Source of the DNA: an uncultured Phocaeicola sp.
Lineage (GTDB): Bacteria > Bacteroidota > Bacteroidia > Bacteroidales > Bacteroidaceae
Assembly (NCBI GenBank): GCA_944320885.1
Contig: CALUJE010000021.1
Coordinates: 1-50,932, forward strand
Reading direction: 5' to 3'
DNA: 50,932 nucleotides
Shown in pieces: positions 7,256 to 16,408 of this stretch; positions within the stretch are counted from its first letter, which is position 1; each line of letters starts with the position of its first letter. Below the pieces are notes generated by a model, which saw only the letters and a list, made by a program, of their open reading frames with translations, searched no databases and was not told the origin of the DNA. Both the position numbers and the translations under genes were made by a program.

Positions 7256-8575
7256 ATGGAAATAAAATCAATATTGGAGAATCTGCATATTGATGCGTTG
7301 AATCCGATGCAGGAAGCGGCTTTGGAAGCGGGACGTGGTTCTAAAGATGTGATTCTTTTGTCACCGACGGGTTCGGGAAAGACTTTGGCTTTTTTATTGC
7401 CTTTGTTGAATGATTTGTCTGAATCGGCTGTTGGCGTACAGGCTGTGGTGCTTGTGCCTTCGCGTGAACTGGCTTTACAGATAGAGACCGTCTTTAAGTC
7501 TATGGGTACTTCATATAATGTAATGAGCTGTTATGGAGGCCGGCCGGCAATGGAAGAACATCGGGTAATGAAAAATATCCACCCTTCGGTTATTATCGGA
7601 ACGCCCGGACGTATGAACGACCATTTGGCAAAGCAGAATTTTGATTCTTCTTCTGTCAGATTGTTGGTTATTGATGAATTTGACAAATGTCTTGAATTCG
7701 GATTTTATGATGAAATGTCAACAGTCATTTCCTTATTACCCAATTTGCAGAAGCGTTATCTGCTTTCGGCGACCGATGCATCGGAGATACCCGAATTTAC
7801 GGGATTGAATAAGGCTACTAAATTGTCATTTCTGAATACGGAAAGTCAGGAGTCAAATTCACGGCTTCATATATATAAGGTAGAATCACCCGATAAAGAC
7901 AAGCTGGAATCCTTGTATAAACTTCTTTGTATGCTGGGTAACCAGTCTTCATTGGTGTTTTGCAATTACAGGGAGTCCGTGGAACGAGTTGGCAATTATT
8001 TGTCTTCGAAAAAGATGTATAATGAAGTTTTTCATGGAGGAATGGAACAGCAAGACCGTGAAAAGGCTTTGTACAAGTTTAGAAACGGGAGTTGTAATGT
8101 TTTTATTTCAACGGATTTGGCTTCGCGCGGACTGGATATACCGGATATAGACAATGTTATTCATTATCATTTGCCAGTAAATGAGGAAAGTTTCATTCAT
8201 AGAAACGGACGTACTGCCCGTTGGGAAGCGACAGGAAACGCTTTTATGCTGTTGCATGCTGAAGAAAAAATGCCGGATTATGTAAAGGAACTCCCGGAAA
8301 CTTTTGTTTTGGATGTGAATCCTCCCAAGCCCTCGTTGCCTCAATGGGTAACATTATATATAGGTAAAGGCAAAAAGGATAAGTTGAACAAGATTGATAT
8401 AGCTGGTTTCTTATATAAGAAAGGTAATTTGCAACGTGAAGATATCGGTCAAATAGATGTTAAAGAACATTATGCTTATGTGGCAATTTGTCGAAAAAAA
8501 CTAAAGCAAACCCTTAATTTGATAAAAGGAGAGAAAATTAAAGGCCTTAAAACTATCATTGAGGAAACAAAATGA
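7256..8575 (+). CDS. DEAD-box ATP-dependent RNA helicase, DbpA-like
   Basis: A 439-residue helicase with the ordered motifs Q (LNPMQEAAL), I (SPTGSGKT, residues 36-43), Ia (VPSRELALQ), Ib (GTPGRM), II (VIDEFD, a DEFD variant of DEAD), III (LSATDA), IV-V (LVFCNYRES, STDLASRGLDIPDI) and VI (HRNGRTAR). The C-terminal 75 residues (from WVTLYIGKGKKDKLN) resemble the DbpA RNA-binding domain that targets 23S rRNA in known relatives. A ribosome-assembly role is plausible. It starts 4 bp after the nucleosidase gene and is the last gene of the operon. Confidence 0.93.
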   Translation: MEIKSILENLHIDALNPMQEAALEAGRGSKDVILLSPTGSGKTLAFLLPLLNDLSESAVGVQAVVLVPSRELALQIETVFKSMGTSYNVMSCYGGRPAMEEHRVMKNIHPSVIIGTPGRMNDHLAKQNFDSSSVRLLVIDEFDKCLEFGFYDEMSTVISLLPNLQKRYLLSATDASEIPEFTGLNKATKLSFLNTESQESNSRLHIYKVESPDKDKLESLYKLLCMLGNQSSLVFCNYRESVERVGNYLSSKKMYNEVFHGGMEQQDREKALYKFRNGSCNVFISTDLASRGLDIPDIDNVIHYHLPVNEESFIHRNGRTARWEATGNAFMLLHAEEKMPDYVKELPETFVLDVNPPKPSLPQWVTLYIGKGKKDKLNKIDIAGFLYKKGNLQREDIGQIDVKEHYAYVAICRKKLKQTLNLIKGEKIKGLKTIIEETK

Positions 8576-8696
8576 CATTAAAAGCATAAATAAGTACTTA
8601 TAAATTCATTCATTGTAGCAAAATGATAGTTTTATTATGCAATAAATATTCAAAATGATTAATTATATGAACAAATGTCACTTTTTTAATAAAAAA

Positions 8697-8727
8697 GTTG
8701 TTGGATGAATAATAATGTGTAAATTTG
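8697..8727 (+). promoter_or_regulatory. serC promoter
   Basis: TAAATTTG (8720-8727) is an exact -7 box, with GTTG (8697-8700) 19 bp upstream as a weaker -33 box. The serC ATG follows about 37 bp downstream. The 189-bp gap 8576-8764 shows nothing else firm. Confidence 0.65.
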
Positions 8728-8764
8728 CAGCATGACATTAGTATAAACCAAAACTTATATCAAC

Positions 8765-9835
8765 ATGAAAAAGCATAATTTTAGCGCAGGACCGTCAATC
8801 CTTCCTCGCGAAGTAATCGAAGAAACAGCTAAAGGCGTTTTGGATTTCAATGGTTCAGGACTTTCAGTATTGGAAGTTAGCCACCGTGGTAAAGATTTTC
8901 AAGCAGTAATTGATGAAGCCGAAGCTTTGTTTAAAGAAATCTTGAACATTCCGGAAGGATATTCTGTATTGTTCTTGGGTGGTGGTGCAAGTACTCAGTT
9001 CTGTATGGTTCCTTATAACTTCTTGGAAAAGAAAGCTGCTTATTTGAATACTGGTGTATGGTCTAAGAAAGCTATTAAAGAAGCTAAAGGTTTTGGAGAA
9101 GTTGTTGAAGTTGCTTCATCTGCAGATGCTACATTCTCATATATTCCGAAAGATTTCGTAATTCCTTCTGATGTAGATTATTTCCACTTTACAAGCAACA
9201 ATACTATTTACGGTACTGAAATCAGAAAAGATTTTGATTCTCCAGTTCCTGTAATTTCTGATATGTCTTCAGATATATTCTCTCGTCCGATTGATGTATC
9301 TAAATATATGTGTATTTATGGTGGTGCTCAGAAGAATCTGGCTCCTGCTGGTGTTACATTTGTAATCGTTAAGAATGATGCAGTAGGAAAAGTATCACGT
9401 TATATTCCTACAATGTTGAATTATCAGACTCATATCGATGGTGGTTCAATGTTCAATACTCCTCCTGTATTGCCTATCTACTCTGCAATGTTGACTCTTC
9501 GTTGGATCAAGGCTCAAGGTGGTGTTGTTGAAATGCAACGTCGTGCTGTAGAAAGAGCTGAATTGCTTTATGGTGAAATCGATCGTAACCGTTTGTTCCG
9601 TGGAACAGTTACATGTGATGAAGACCGTTCTTACATGAACATCTGTTTCGTAATGAAAGACGAATACAAAGAACTTGAGGCTGACTTTATGAAATTTGCA
9701 ACCGAAAGAGGTATGGTAGGTATCAAAGGTCACCGTTCTGTTGGTGGTTTCCGTGCTTCTTGCTACAATGCAATGCCGTTGGAAAGCGTAAGAGCTTTGG
9801 TAGAATGCATGCAAGAATTTGAAAAAGCTCATTAA
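8765..9835 (+). CDS. serC: Phosphoserine aminotransferase
   Basis: A 356-residue class V aminotransferase that converts 3-phosphohydroxypyruvate and glutamate to phosphoserine and 2-oxoglutarate, the second step of serine synthesis; SerC also commonly acts in PLP synthesis. It starts with the typical [10 protein letters not shown], has [15 protein letters not shown] and GGGASTQF, and the PLP-binding lysine is K190 in [32 protein letters not shown] near the C terminus binds substrate phosphate. It heads the serC-serA-DUF1015 operon. Codon use is regular and suggests good expression. Confidence 0.97.
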   Translation: MKKHNFSAGPSILPREVIEETAKGVLDFNGSGLSVLEVSHRGKDFQAVIDEAEALFKEILNIPEGYSVLFLGGGASTQFCMVPYNFLEKKAAYLNTGVWSKKAIKEAKGFGEVVEVASSADATFSYIPKDFVIPSDVDYFHFTSNNTIYGTEIRKDFDSPVPVISDMSSDIFSRPIDVSKYMCIYGGAQKNLAPAGVTFVIVKNDAVGKVSRYIPTMLNYQTHIDGGSMFNTPPVLPIYSAMLTLRWIKAQGGVVEMQRRAVERAELLYGEIDRNRLFRGTVTCDEDRSYMNICFVMKDEYKELEADFMKFATERGMVGIKGHRSVGGFRASCYNAMPLESVRALVECMQEFEKAH

Positions 9836-9880
9836 TAACCAGGAGAATTTACAATAATCTAATTTTAGACATCTTATCAT

Positions 9881-9947
9881 AGCTGATTATCCAAATTAGA
9901 GAGCTTCGGAATCGTAGTTTTGATAATCTGGGTAATCAGCTTTTTTA
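9881..9947 (+). promoter_or_regulatory. serC-serA intergenic hairpin with T-run and embedded -7 box
   Basis: AGCTGATTATCC (9881-9892) pairs with 9930-9941 (one G-U), followed by a T-run at 9941-9946: a terminator- or attenuator-like structure with a 37-base loop. Inside the loop TAGTTTTG (9915-9922) matches the -7 box; transcripts starting there would begin at about 9929, at the second arm, and so could not form the hairpin. This may set the serA:serC ratio. No good -33 box is seen. Confidence 0.55.
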
Positions 9948-9962
9948 ATAAATATCGTAGCT

Positions 9963-10883
9963 ATGAAAGTATTAGTTGCAACAGACAAACCATTTGCTAA
10001 AGTTGCAGTAGATGGTATTCGTAAAGAGATTGAAAATGCAGGTTTTGAACTTGTGTTGTTAGAAAAATATGGCGAAAAGGCAAAATTGCTTGAGGCTGTA
10101 AAAGATGTAGACGCTATTATCATCCGTAGCGATGTTATAGATAACGAAGTTTTTGAAGCTGCAAAACAATTGAAGATTGTTGTTCGTGCAGGAGCTGGTT
10201 ATGATAACGTTGATTTGGCTGCTGCTACCGCTCACAATGTATGTGTTATGAATACTCCGGGACAAAATTCCAATGCTGTTGCAGAATTGGTATTTGGTCT
10301 GTTGGTATACGCTGTTCGTAACTTCTATAATGGTACATCAGGTACAGAATTGAAAGAAAAGACATTAGGTATTCATGCATTTGGTAATGTAGGTCGTAAT
10401 GTTGCACGTATAGCTAAAGGCTTTGGTATGGAAGTTTGCGCTTTTGATGCATATTGTCCGAAAGAAGTCATTGAAGCTGCAGGTGTAAAAGCTGTTGATT
10501 CTGTTGAAGATTTGTACAAGAACTCTAATGTTGTTTCTTTGCACATTCCTGCAACTGCAGAAACAAAGAACTCTATCAATTACGAATTGGTTAATTTGAT
10601 GCCGAAGGGAGGTATTCTTGTAAATACTGCCCGTAAGGAAGTTATCAATGAAGCTGAGCTGATTAAATTGATGGAAGAACGTGCAGATATCAAGTATGTA
10701 ACTGATATTATGCCTGTAGCAAACGAAGAATTTGCATCTAAGTTTGCTGGCCGTTACTTCTCAACTCCTAAGAAGATGGGAGCTCAGACTGCAGAGGCTA
10801 ATATCAATGCCGGTATTGCTGCAGCAAAACAGATTGTCGGCTTCATCAAAGATGGTTGTGAAAAATTCCGTGTGAACAAATAA
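9963..10883 (+). CDS. serA: D-3-phosphoglycerate dehydrogenase, short form without ACT domain
   Basis: A 306-residue D-isomer-specific 2-hydroxyacid dehydrogenase catalysing the first step of serine synthesis from 3-phosphoglycerate. RAGAGYDNVDL (75-85) and the Rossmann loop HAFGNVGRN (138-146) are visible; the first Gly of GxGxxG is Ala. The substrate Arg is R224 (NTARKE). The usual catalytic His of PHIGA is replaced by Lys (K271 in TPKKMGAQT), as I recall for the Bacteroides/Entamoeba-type enzymes. There is no regulatory ACT or ASB domain, so allosteric serine inhibition is unlikely. It lies between serC and a DUF1015 gene, 28 bp before the latter. Confidence 0.93.
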   Translation: MKVLVATDKPFAKVAVDGIRKEIENAGFELVLLEKYGEKAKLLEAVKDVDAIIIRSDVIDNEVFEAAKQLKIVVRAGAGYDNVDLAAATAHNVCVMNTPGQNSNAVAELVFGLLVYAVRNFYNGTSGTELKEKTLGIHAFGNVGRNVARIAKGFGMEVCAFDAYCPKEVIEAAGVKAVDSVEDLYKNSNVVSLHIPATAETKNSINYELVNLMPKGGILVNTARKEVINEAELIKLMEERADIKYVTDIMPVANEEFASKFAGRYFSTPKKMGAQTAEANINAGIAAAKQIVGFIKDGCEKFRVNK

Positions 10884-10911
10884 ATATTAATCTAAAAAGA
10901 TTTTTTTAATT

Positions 10912-12159
10912 ATGGCAATTATAAAACCTTTTAAAGGAATTCGTCCACCGAAAGAATTTGTGGAGCAAGTTGAATCACGTCCTTATGATGTTTTGAATTC
11001 TGAAGAAGCTCGCAAAGAGGCAGAAGGAAATGAAAAATCCTTGTATCATATCATTAAACCGGAAATTGATTTTCCAGAAGGTACAGATGAACATGATCCT
11101 CGTGTTTATGACAAAGCTGCTGAAAATTTCCAGAAATTCCAGGATAAGGGATGGCTTGTTCAAGACACAAAGGAAAATTATTATATCTATGCACAGACAA
11201 TGAACGGTAAGACACAATACGGATTGGTTGTTTGCGCTTATGTAGAAGATTATTTGAACGGTGTTATCAAGAAACATGAGTTGACCCGTCGTGATAAGGA
11301 AGAAGACCGTATGAAACATGTTCGTGTAAATAACGCAAACATTGAACCGGTATTCTTTGCATATCCGGATAATGCCAAATTGGATGAAATTGTAGCACGT
11401 TATGCTGCACAGGAGCCGGTATACGATTTTATTGCTCCTATCGACGGATTTGGCCATAAATTCTGGATTATCGATAAGGAAGAGGATATTCAGGCCATAA
11501 CAAAAGAGTTTGCTGCAATGCCTTCATTGTATATTGCAGATGGTCACCACCGTTCTGCAGCTGCTGCTCTTGTTGGTGCAGAAAAAGCTAAGCAGAATCC
11601 TAATCATCGCGGTGATGAAGAATATAATTACTTCATGGCCGTATGTTTCCCTGCAAACCAGTTGACCATTATCGATTATAACCGTGTTGTAAAAGACTTG
11701 AATGGCCTTACTGCTGCACAGTTCCTTGATGCACTTCGTGAGAACTTTGTTGTAGAAGAAAAGGGTGCAGAAATTTACAAACCAAATAAATTGCACAACT
11801 TCTCTCTTTATCTTGAAGGCAAATGGTACAGCCTGACAGCAAAAGAAGGAACTTATGACGATAATGATCCTATTGGAGTATTGGACGTTACAATCTCTTC
11901 AAACCTTATCTTAGACAAGATTTTGGGTATTAAGGATCTTCGTTCTGATAAGAGAATTGATTTCGTAGGTGGTATTCGTGGTTTGGGCGAACTGAAACGT
12001 CGCGTTGACAGCGGTGAGATGAAAGTTGCCTTGGCACTGTATCCTGTTACAATGAAACAAATTATGGATATAGCCGATACCGGTAATATCATGCCTCCTA
12101 AGACTACATGGTTTGAACCTAAGCTTCGTTCTGGATTGATTATCCACAAATTGAGCTAA
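10912..12159 (+). CDS. DUF1015 family protein of the serine operon
   Basis: A 415-residue protein of the DUF1015 (COG4198) family. Visible family features are the N-terminal IIKPFKGIRPP, PEIDFPEGTDEHDPRVYDKAA, the His-rich IADGHHRSAAAALVGAE near residues 207-223, and the C-terminal MPPKTTWFEPKLRSGLIIHKL. No experimentally proven activity is known to me; the GHHR motif could bind metal or be part of a nucleotide-binding site. It closes the operon with serC and serA and is followed by a perfect terminator. Since no phosphoserine phosphatase is nearby, a role in serine or phosphoserine metabolism is a reasonable inference. Confidence 0.9.
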   Translation: MAIIKPFKGIRPPKEFVEQVESRPYDVLNSEEARKEAEGNEKSLYHIIKPEIDFPEGTDEHDPRVYDKAAENFQKFQDKGWLVQDTKENYYIYAQTMNGKTQYGLVVCAYVEDYLNGVIKKHELTRRDKEEDRMKHVRVNNANIEPVFFAYPDNAKLDEIVARYAAQEPVYDFIAPIDGFGHKFWIIDKEEDIQAITKEFAAMPSLYIADGHHRSAAAALVGAEKAKQNPNHRGDEEYNYFMAVCFPANQLTIIDYNRVVKDLNGLTAAQFLDALRENFVVEEKGAEIYKPNKLHNFSLYLEGKWYSLTAKEGTYDDNDPIGVLDVTISSNLILDKILGIKDLRSDKRIDFVGGIRGLGELKRRVDSGEMKVALALYPVTMKQIMDIADTGNIMPPKTTWFEPKLRSGLIIHKLS

Positions 12160-12180
12160 ATAAATACTTGGAATATTTGA

Positions 12181-12220
12181 GCCGTACAAGGAATATTGTT
12201 TTCTTGTACGGCTTTTATTT
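12181..12220 (+). terminator. Intrinsic terminator of the serC-serA-DUF1015 operon
   Basis: GCCGTACAAG (12181-12190) and its perfect complement CTTGTACGGC (12203-12212) flank a 12-base loop and are followed by TTTTATTT. Confidence 0.88.
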
Positions 12221-12258
12221 ATATTATATGGAGCATGGGAGTTTCTGAACATTTTTAC

Positions 12259-12756
12259 ATGAATGATTTTGCCGCTATTGATTTTGAAACGGCAAATGCC
12301 TGCCGTTACAGTATATGTAGTGTGGGGGTGGTGATTGTGCGTAACGGAGAAATCGCAGATAAGTACTACAGCCTGATACAGCCGGAACCAAATTATTATT
12401 CTTATTGGAATACGAGAATACACGGACTGGCTTATGAAGATACTGCAAATGCTCCTTTATTTCCGGATGTATGGAATGCTATAGCTCCCCGTATTGAAGG
12501 ATTGCCATTGGTGGCTCATAACAAGGCTTTTGATGAGAGTTGCCTGAAAGCGGCTTTCCGTGTTTATGGAATGGATTATCCTGACTATAATTTTTATTGT
12601 ACCTATCAGGGAGCAAGACGTCGTTTCCCTTTCCTTCCCGATTTTCAATTGCAAACAGTTGCTTCATACTGTGGTTATGACTTGAAGCATCATCATCATG
12701 CCTTGGCTGATGCTGAGGCCTGTGCCCGTATAGCTATTGAATTATGGACGGTATGA
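12259..12756 (+). CDS. DnaQ-like 3'-5' exonuclease (DEDDh)
   Basis: A 165-residue exonuclease domain starting MNDFAAIDFETANACRYS. Catalytic motifs are visible: ExoI DFETA, ExoII in HNKAFDESCL, and ExoIII HHALADAEACARI with the histidine of the DEDDh class. It resembles the stand-alone DNA polymerase III epsilon-like exonucleases that trim single-stranded DNA or RNA. The frame is open 21 codons further upstream, but that segment overlaps the terminator at 12181-12220, so ATG 12259 is preferred. A weak hairpin with GAGTTT/AAACTC arms (12771-12800) and a following T-run lies after the gene. Confidence 0.85.
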   Translation: MNDFAAIDFETANACRYSICSVGVVIVRNGEIADKYYSLIQPEPNYYSYWNTRIHGLAYEDTANAPLFPDVWNAIAPRIEGLPLVAHNKAFDESCLKAAFRVYGMDYPDYNFYCTYQGARRRFPFLPDFQLQTVASYCGYDLKHHHHALADAEACARIAIELWTV

Positions 12757-12813
12757 TATCTCTGGAGACCGAGTTTTTTATAACCATCTTCGAGAAACTC
12801 CGATTTTTTGACT

Positions 12814-13434
12814 ATGTTTGCAGATGCTATGGAAGAAGATGTTTATAAGACAATTGTTGATAAGGCAGAAGCCATTTATACGGAAAAGCGCAGCAAGTTT
12901 ATTGCAATAGCTTTACCGGTTCGTTCGTTGGATGAAGTGAAGTTGTATCTGGAAGAGTATCAGAAGAAATATTATGATGCCAGACATGTATGTTATGCCT
13001 ATATGTTAGGGCATGAACGCACAAACTTTCGTGCCAATGATAATGGTGAGCCTTCGGGAACAGCCGGAAAACCGATTTTGGGGCAGATAAATTCCAATGA
13101 ACTGACAGATATATTAATAATTGTGGTACGTTATTTTGGAGGAATCAAGCTGGGGACAAGCGGTCTGATTGTAGCCTATCGTACAGCGGCAGCCGAAGCC
13201 ATAGCCAATGCCACAACCATAGAAAAAACAGTTGATGAAGATGTTGAGATAACATTTGAATATCCTTTTATGAATGATGTGATGCGGGTTGTCAAAGAAG
13301 AAAATCCGAGCATCGTTTCACAGTCATATGATATGGATTGTGTCATGACATTACGTATCCGTCGTTTGCTGATGCCGCGTCTGCGGGCACGACTTGAGAA
13401 AGTAGAGACTTTGCGTTTTAATACGGATAAATAG
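12814..13434 (+). CDS. yigZ: YigZ/IMPACT family protein
   Basis: A 206-residue member of the YigZ (UPF0029/IMPACT) family. Family signatures are KRSKFIAIALPV, the central ARHVCYAYMLG, FRANDNGEPSGTAGKPIL, and VVRYFGGIKLGTSGLIVAYRTAAAEA. The first domain has a ribosomal protein S5 domain 2-like fold, and the C-terminal part (after about 140) a ferredoxin-like fold. The molecular role in bacteria is unclear; the eukaryotic relative IMPACT regulates translation control. TTG 12808 and ATG 12829 are other possible starts. It lies tail-to-tail with the NlpC/P60 gene, 15 bp apart. Confidence 0.88.
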   Translation: MFADAMEEDVYKTIVDKAEAIYTEKRSKFIAIALPVRSLDEVKLYLEEYQKKYYDARHVCYAYMLGHERTNFRANDNGEPSGTAGKPILGQINSNELTDILIIVVRYFGGIKLGTSGLIVAYRTAAAEAIANATTIEKTVDEDVEITFEYPFMNDVMRVVKEENPSIVSQSYDMDCVMTLRIRRLLMPRLRARLEKVETLRFNTDK

Positions 13435-13449
13435 CGGATATTCTTGTCT

Positions 13450-13938
13450 TTAAGATAATACGCGGCATGCACCAACATATCTTTTCTGATAATAAGCCTC
13501 TTCAGAAGATGAGATGCGTACACCCGTACGGCTTGCATGAATAAAGGAGAAACTGCCGGTTTCATGGTTTACCTTTGTAACGATGCCCACATGACCGATA
13601 CCACTGCTTCTGCTGGAACCGCAGAAAAATACCAGATCTCCTTTTTTGAGCTCTTTGCAGTCGTTGATTTTTATTCCTTCTTGAAATTGAGAGCGTGAAG
13701 AGCGTGTGAGTGAAATGTTTTCTTTCTTGAAGACATAACTTGTAAAACCAGAACAGTCAAAACCGATTTTCGGATTCATACGTCCACTGCGATAAGGTAC
13801 TCCGATATATTTCATGGCACGTTGCACAATGTCTTTACCTGTAACTGTTGTAGAATCAGATAAAGATATGGTTTGGGCAGAAGCCGATACTGCAAATGCC
13901 AGACATATAGTAGTTATGAGAGTACGTATATATTTCAT
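13450..13938 (-). CDS. Secreted NlpC/P60 (C40) cell-wall peptidase
   Basis: A 162-residue exported hydrolase. A signal peptide (about 1-22, ending ASAQ) is followed directly by one NlpC/P60 domain with catalytic Cys62 (FDCSGF), His116 (GHVGIV) and a third polar residue, His134 (FIHASR). Such enzymes cleave peptide cross-links or stem peptides (often D-gamma-Glu-diamino acid) in peptidoglycan in the periplasm. No SH3 or LysM targeting domain is present, so it is a minimal form. A -7 box at 13980-13987 lies upstream. Confidence 0.92.
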   Translation of the reverse strand: MKYIRTLITTICLAFAVSASAQTISLSDSTTVTGKDIVQRAMKYIGVPYRSGRMNPKIGFDCSGFTSYVFKKENISLTRSSRSQFQEGIKINDCKELKKGDLVFFCGSSRSSGIGHVGIVTKVNHETGSFSFIHASRTGVRISSSEEAYYQKRYVGACRVLS

Positions 13939-13979
13939 TCTTTTATTGGTTTCTGGTAATCTGGTTAATCTTTATGTCT

Positions 13980-13987
13980 CAAAGTTA
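13980..13987 (-). promoter_or_regulatory. -7 box for the NlpC/P60 gene
   Basis: On the minus strand TAACTTTG is an exact TAnnTTTG, about 41 bp before the start codon. A possible -33 (CAAG/CAAC on the plus strand, 14004-14011) is imperfect. Confidence 0.5.
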
Positions 13988-14152
13988 TTGAAAAATCAGG
14001 TTTCAAGCAACCCCTTTTTGTATCTTTTGGGATTTGCTAAAAAATGTACATTCTTTATGGTGATGCTTAGATTGTTGATAAACAGGGATATATTAAAAGT
14101 ATTTCCAACAGAACGGAATTGACCTCTTTAATATTTATTTAAAAGAACCTTC

Positions 14153-14199
14153 GTCATTTCTTTTTCATTTACATACAATGTAAATTAGTTAAAAATGAC
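14153..14199. promoter_or_regulatory. Nested palindromes in the NlpC-uvrB gap
   Basis: ATTTACAT/ATGTAAAT (14167-14174, 14178-14185) is a perfect inverted repeat with a 3-base loop. Outer arms GTCATTT (14153-14159) and AAATGAC (14193-14199) enclose it. It may be a regulator site for uvrB or a transcript-end structure. The rest of the 339-bp gap 13939-14277 holds only the promoter elements listed. Confidence 0.4.
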
Positions 14200-14241
14200 A
14201 TGTAGCTTATCGTTCGTGTGTGCTTGTATTTGTATTTCAAG

Positions 14242-14249
14242 TAACTTTG
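14242..14249 (+). promoter_or_regulatory. -7 box for uvrB
   Basis: TAACTTTG is an exact TAnnTTTG, 28 bp before the uvrB ATG. No well-spaced -33 TTTG is seen. Confidence 0.5.
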
Positions 14250-14277
14250 TCTCCGTCAAAATATCAACTGAGAGATT

Positions 14278-16323
14278 ATGGATTTTGAATTAGTATCAGA
14301 TTATCGTCCTACAGGCGACCAACCGGAGGCAATAGCACAGTTGACCGAAGGTGTGCTTCACGGTGTTCCGGCCCAGACTTTATTGGGAGTAACAGGGTCG
14401 GGCAAGACGTTTACCATAGCCAATGTAATAAAGAATGTCAATAAGCCAACCTTGATATTAAGTCACAACAAGACATTGGCCGCACAGCTTTACGGTGAGT
14501 TCAAGAGTTTTTTTCCGAACAATGCCGTAGAGTATTATGTATCGTATTATGATTATTATCAACCGGAGGCCTATTTGCCTTCAACTGATACTTATATAGA
14601 GAAAGATCTTGCCATAAACGATGAGATTGACAAGTTGAGGCTGGCGGCTACTTCGGCCTTATTGTCCGGACGTAAGGATGTTGTGGTAGTATCGTCCGTT
14701 TCGTGCATATATGGTATGGGAAATCCTGCCGATTTCTATAATAATGTCATTGATATTCATTGTGGACAGAAGCTGGACCGTAATGTTTTTCTCCGTCGGC
14801 TGGTGGACAGTTTGTATACTCGCAATGACCTGGAACTTAATCGCGGTTCTTTTCGTGTGAAAGGCGATACGGTAGACATCTATCTGGCTTATAGTGACAA
14901 TTTGTTGAGAGTCGTATTTTGGGATGATGAAATTGATGCCATAGAAGAAGTTGACGCGGAAAGTGCGCACAGAATTGCAGGGTTTGATTCATATAGAATA
15001 TATCCGGCCAACTTGTTCATGACTACCAAAGAAAGCACTTTGAAGGCTATCCATCAGATTGAAGATGACCTGACTAAACAGGTAGAATATTTTAAGGAAA
15101 TAGGAAAATCATTTGAGGCCAAGCGACTTTATGAACGTGTAACCTATGATATGGAAATGATTCGTGAGTTGGGACATTGCTCCGGAATAGAAAATTATTC
15201 CCGTTATTTTGATGGGAGAGAGGCAGGGACACGCCCTTACTGCCTGTTGGACTTTTTCCCAGACGATTTCCTGATTGTTATTGATGAGAGTCATGTCAGC
15301 GTGCCACAAATCCGTGCAATGTATGGAGGAGACCGTGCGCGAAAGACTAACCTGGTAGAGTATGGTTTCCGTTTGCCGGCAGCATTGGACAATCGTCCAC
15401 TGAAGTTTGAAGAGTTTGAGGAAATGGCAAAACAGGTAATCTACGTCAGTGCTACTCCGGCCGATTATGAATTAATGAAGAGTGAAGGCATTGTCGTAGA
15501 GCAGGTGATAAGACCTACCGGACTTCTGGACCCGATTATTGAAGTTCGTCCAAGCTTGAATCAGATAGATGATTTAATGGAAGAAATACAGCAGCGTATA
15601 GAGCAGAACGAACGTATACTTGTGACTACGCTGACAAAGAGAATGGCTGAAGAACTGACAGACTATCTGCTGCGCAACAATATACGGTGTAATTACATTC
15701 ACAGTGATGTTGATACGCTGGAGAGGGTGAAGATTATGGACGATTTGAGACAGGGACTGTATGATGTGCTGGTAGGAGTGAACTTGCTCCGTGAAGGTCT
15801 GGATTTGCCCGAAGTCTCTTTGGTAGCTATTCTTGACGCCGACAAGGAAGGTTTTTTACGAAGTCACCGTTCTCTGACACAGACAGCAGGACGTGCTGCG
15901 CGTAATGTACATGGCAAGGTTATCATGTATGCCGACAAGATAACCGACAGTATGCGGCAAACCATTGACGAGACCAATCGTAGACGGGCCAAGCAGCTGG
16001 CTTATAATGAAGCACATGGCATAACTCCCCAACAAATCAAGAAGGGACGTATGACAGCCTTGCTTGATGCTACGGAGGCTCCCGAAACGGCTCCTTCCAT
16101 GTCGAAAGAGTATGTTGAACCATCGTTCAATACGGTTGCGGCCGATCCGGTGGTAGAATACATGTCTGTTCCGCAATTGGAGAAGAGCATAGAGCGTACG
16201 CGTAAGCAAATGCAGGATGCAGCCAAGAAACTGGATTTTATAGAAGCTGCCCAATATCGTGACGAACTGATAAAACTTGAAGATATTTTAAAAGAAAAAA
16301 AGGCACAAGAGCAAGTAAATTGA
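14278..16323 (+). CDS. uvrB: Excinuclease ABC subunit B
   Basis: A 681-residue nucleotide-excision-repair helicase-like protein that receives damaged DNA from UvrA and recruits UvrC. It has Walker A GVTGSGKT (37-44), the damage-probing beta-hairpin region [12 protein letters not shown], the Walker B-type [11 protein letters not shown], the SAT-like [10 protein letters not shown], helicase motif [11 protein letters not shown], and a C-terminal UVR motif (about 634-669) that contacts UvrC. Length and domain order are normal. It is probably a single-gene transcript; uvrA lies 5.6 kb downstream on the same strand but in another unit. Confidence 0.97.
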   Translation: MDFELVSDYRPTGDQPEAIAQLTEGVLHGVPAQTLLGVTGSGKTFTIANVIKNVNKPTLILSHNKTLAAQLYGEFKSFFPNNAVEYYVSYYDYYQPEAYLPSTDTYIEKDLAINDEIDKLRLAATSALLSGRKDVVVVSSVSCIYGMGNPADFYNNVIDIHCGQKLDRNVFLRRLVDSLYTRNDLELNRGSFRVKGDTVDIYLAYSDNLLRVVFWDDEIDAIEEVDAESAHRIAGFDSYRIYPANLFMTTKESTLKAIHQIEDDLTKQVEYFKEIGKSFEAKRLYERVTYDMEMIRELGHCSGIENYSRYFDGREAGTRPYCLLDFFPDDFLIVIDESHVSVPQIRAMYGGDRARKTNLVEYGFRLPAALDNRPLKFEEFEEMAKQVIYVSATPADYELMKSEGIVVEQVIRPTGLLDPIIEVRPSLNQIDDLMEEIQQRIEQNERILVTTLTKRMAEELTDYLLRNNIRCNYIHSDVDTLERVKIMDDLRQGLYDVLVGVNLLREGLDLPEVSLVAILDADKEGFLRSHRSLTQTAGRAARNVHGKVIMYADKITDSMRQTIDETNRRRAKQLAYNEAHGITPQQIKKGRMTALLDATEAPETAPSMSKEYVEPSFNTVAADPVVEYMSVPQLEKSIERTRKQMQDAAKKLDFIEAAQYRDELIKLEDILKEKKAQEQVN

Positions 16324-16360
16324 TACACAGGCATAAATTTGTATTAAAAAATATGGATTC

Positions 16361-16392
16361 ATTGTATAATTCAGTGCTTCTCTGTAAATTTG
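16361..16392 (+). promoter_or_regulatory. bamD operon promoter
   Basis: ATTG (16361-16364), a 20-bp spacer and TAAATTTG (16385-16392) match the Bacteroidota promoter. The predicted start is only about 10 bp before the first ATG. Confidence 0.65.
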
Positions 16393-16408
16393 CGCAATAT
16401 TTTGGAAT

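Noticed and set aside
12771..12810. Terminator after the exonuclease gene
   Set aside because: GAGTTT/AAACTC arms plus a T-run exist, but the stem is short and weak; mentioned in the gene entry but not called separately.
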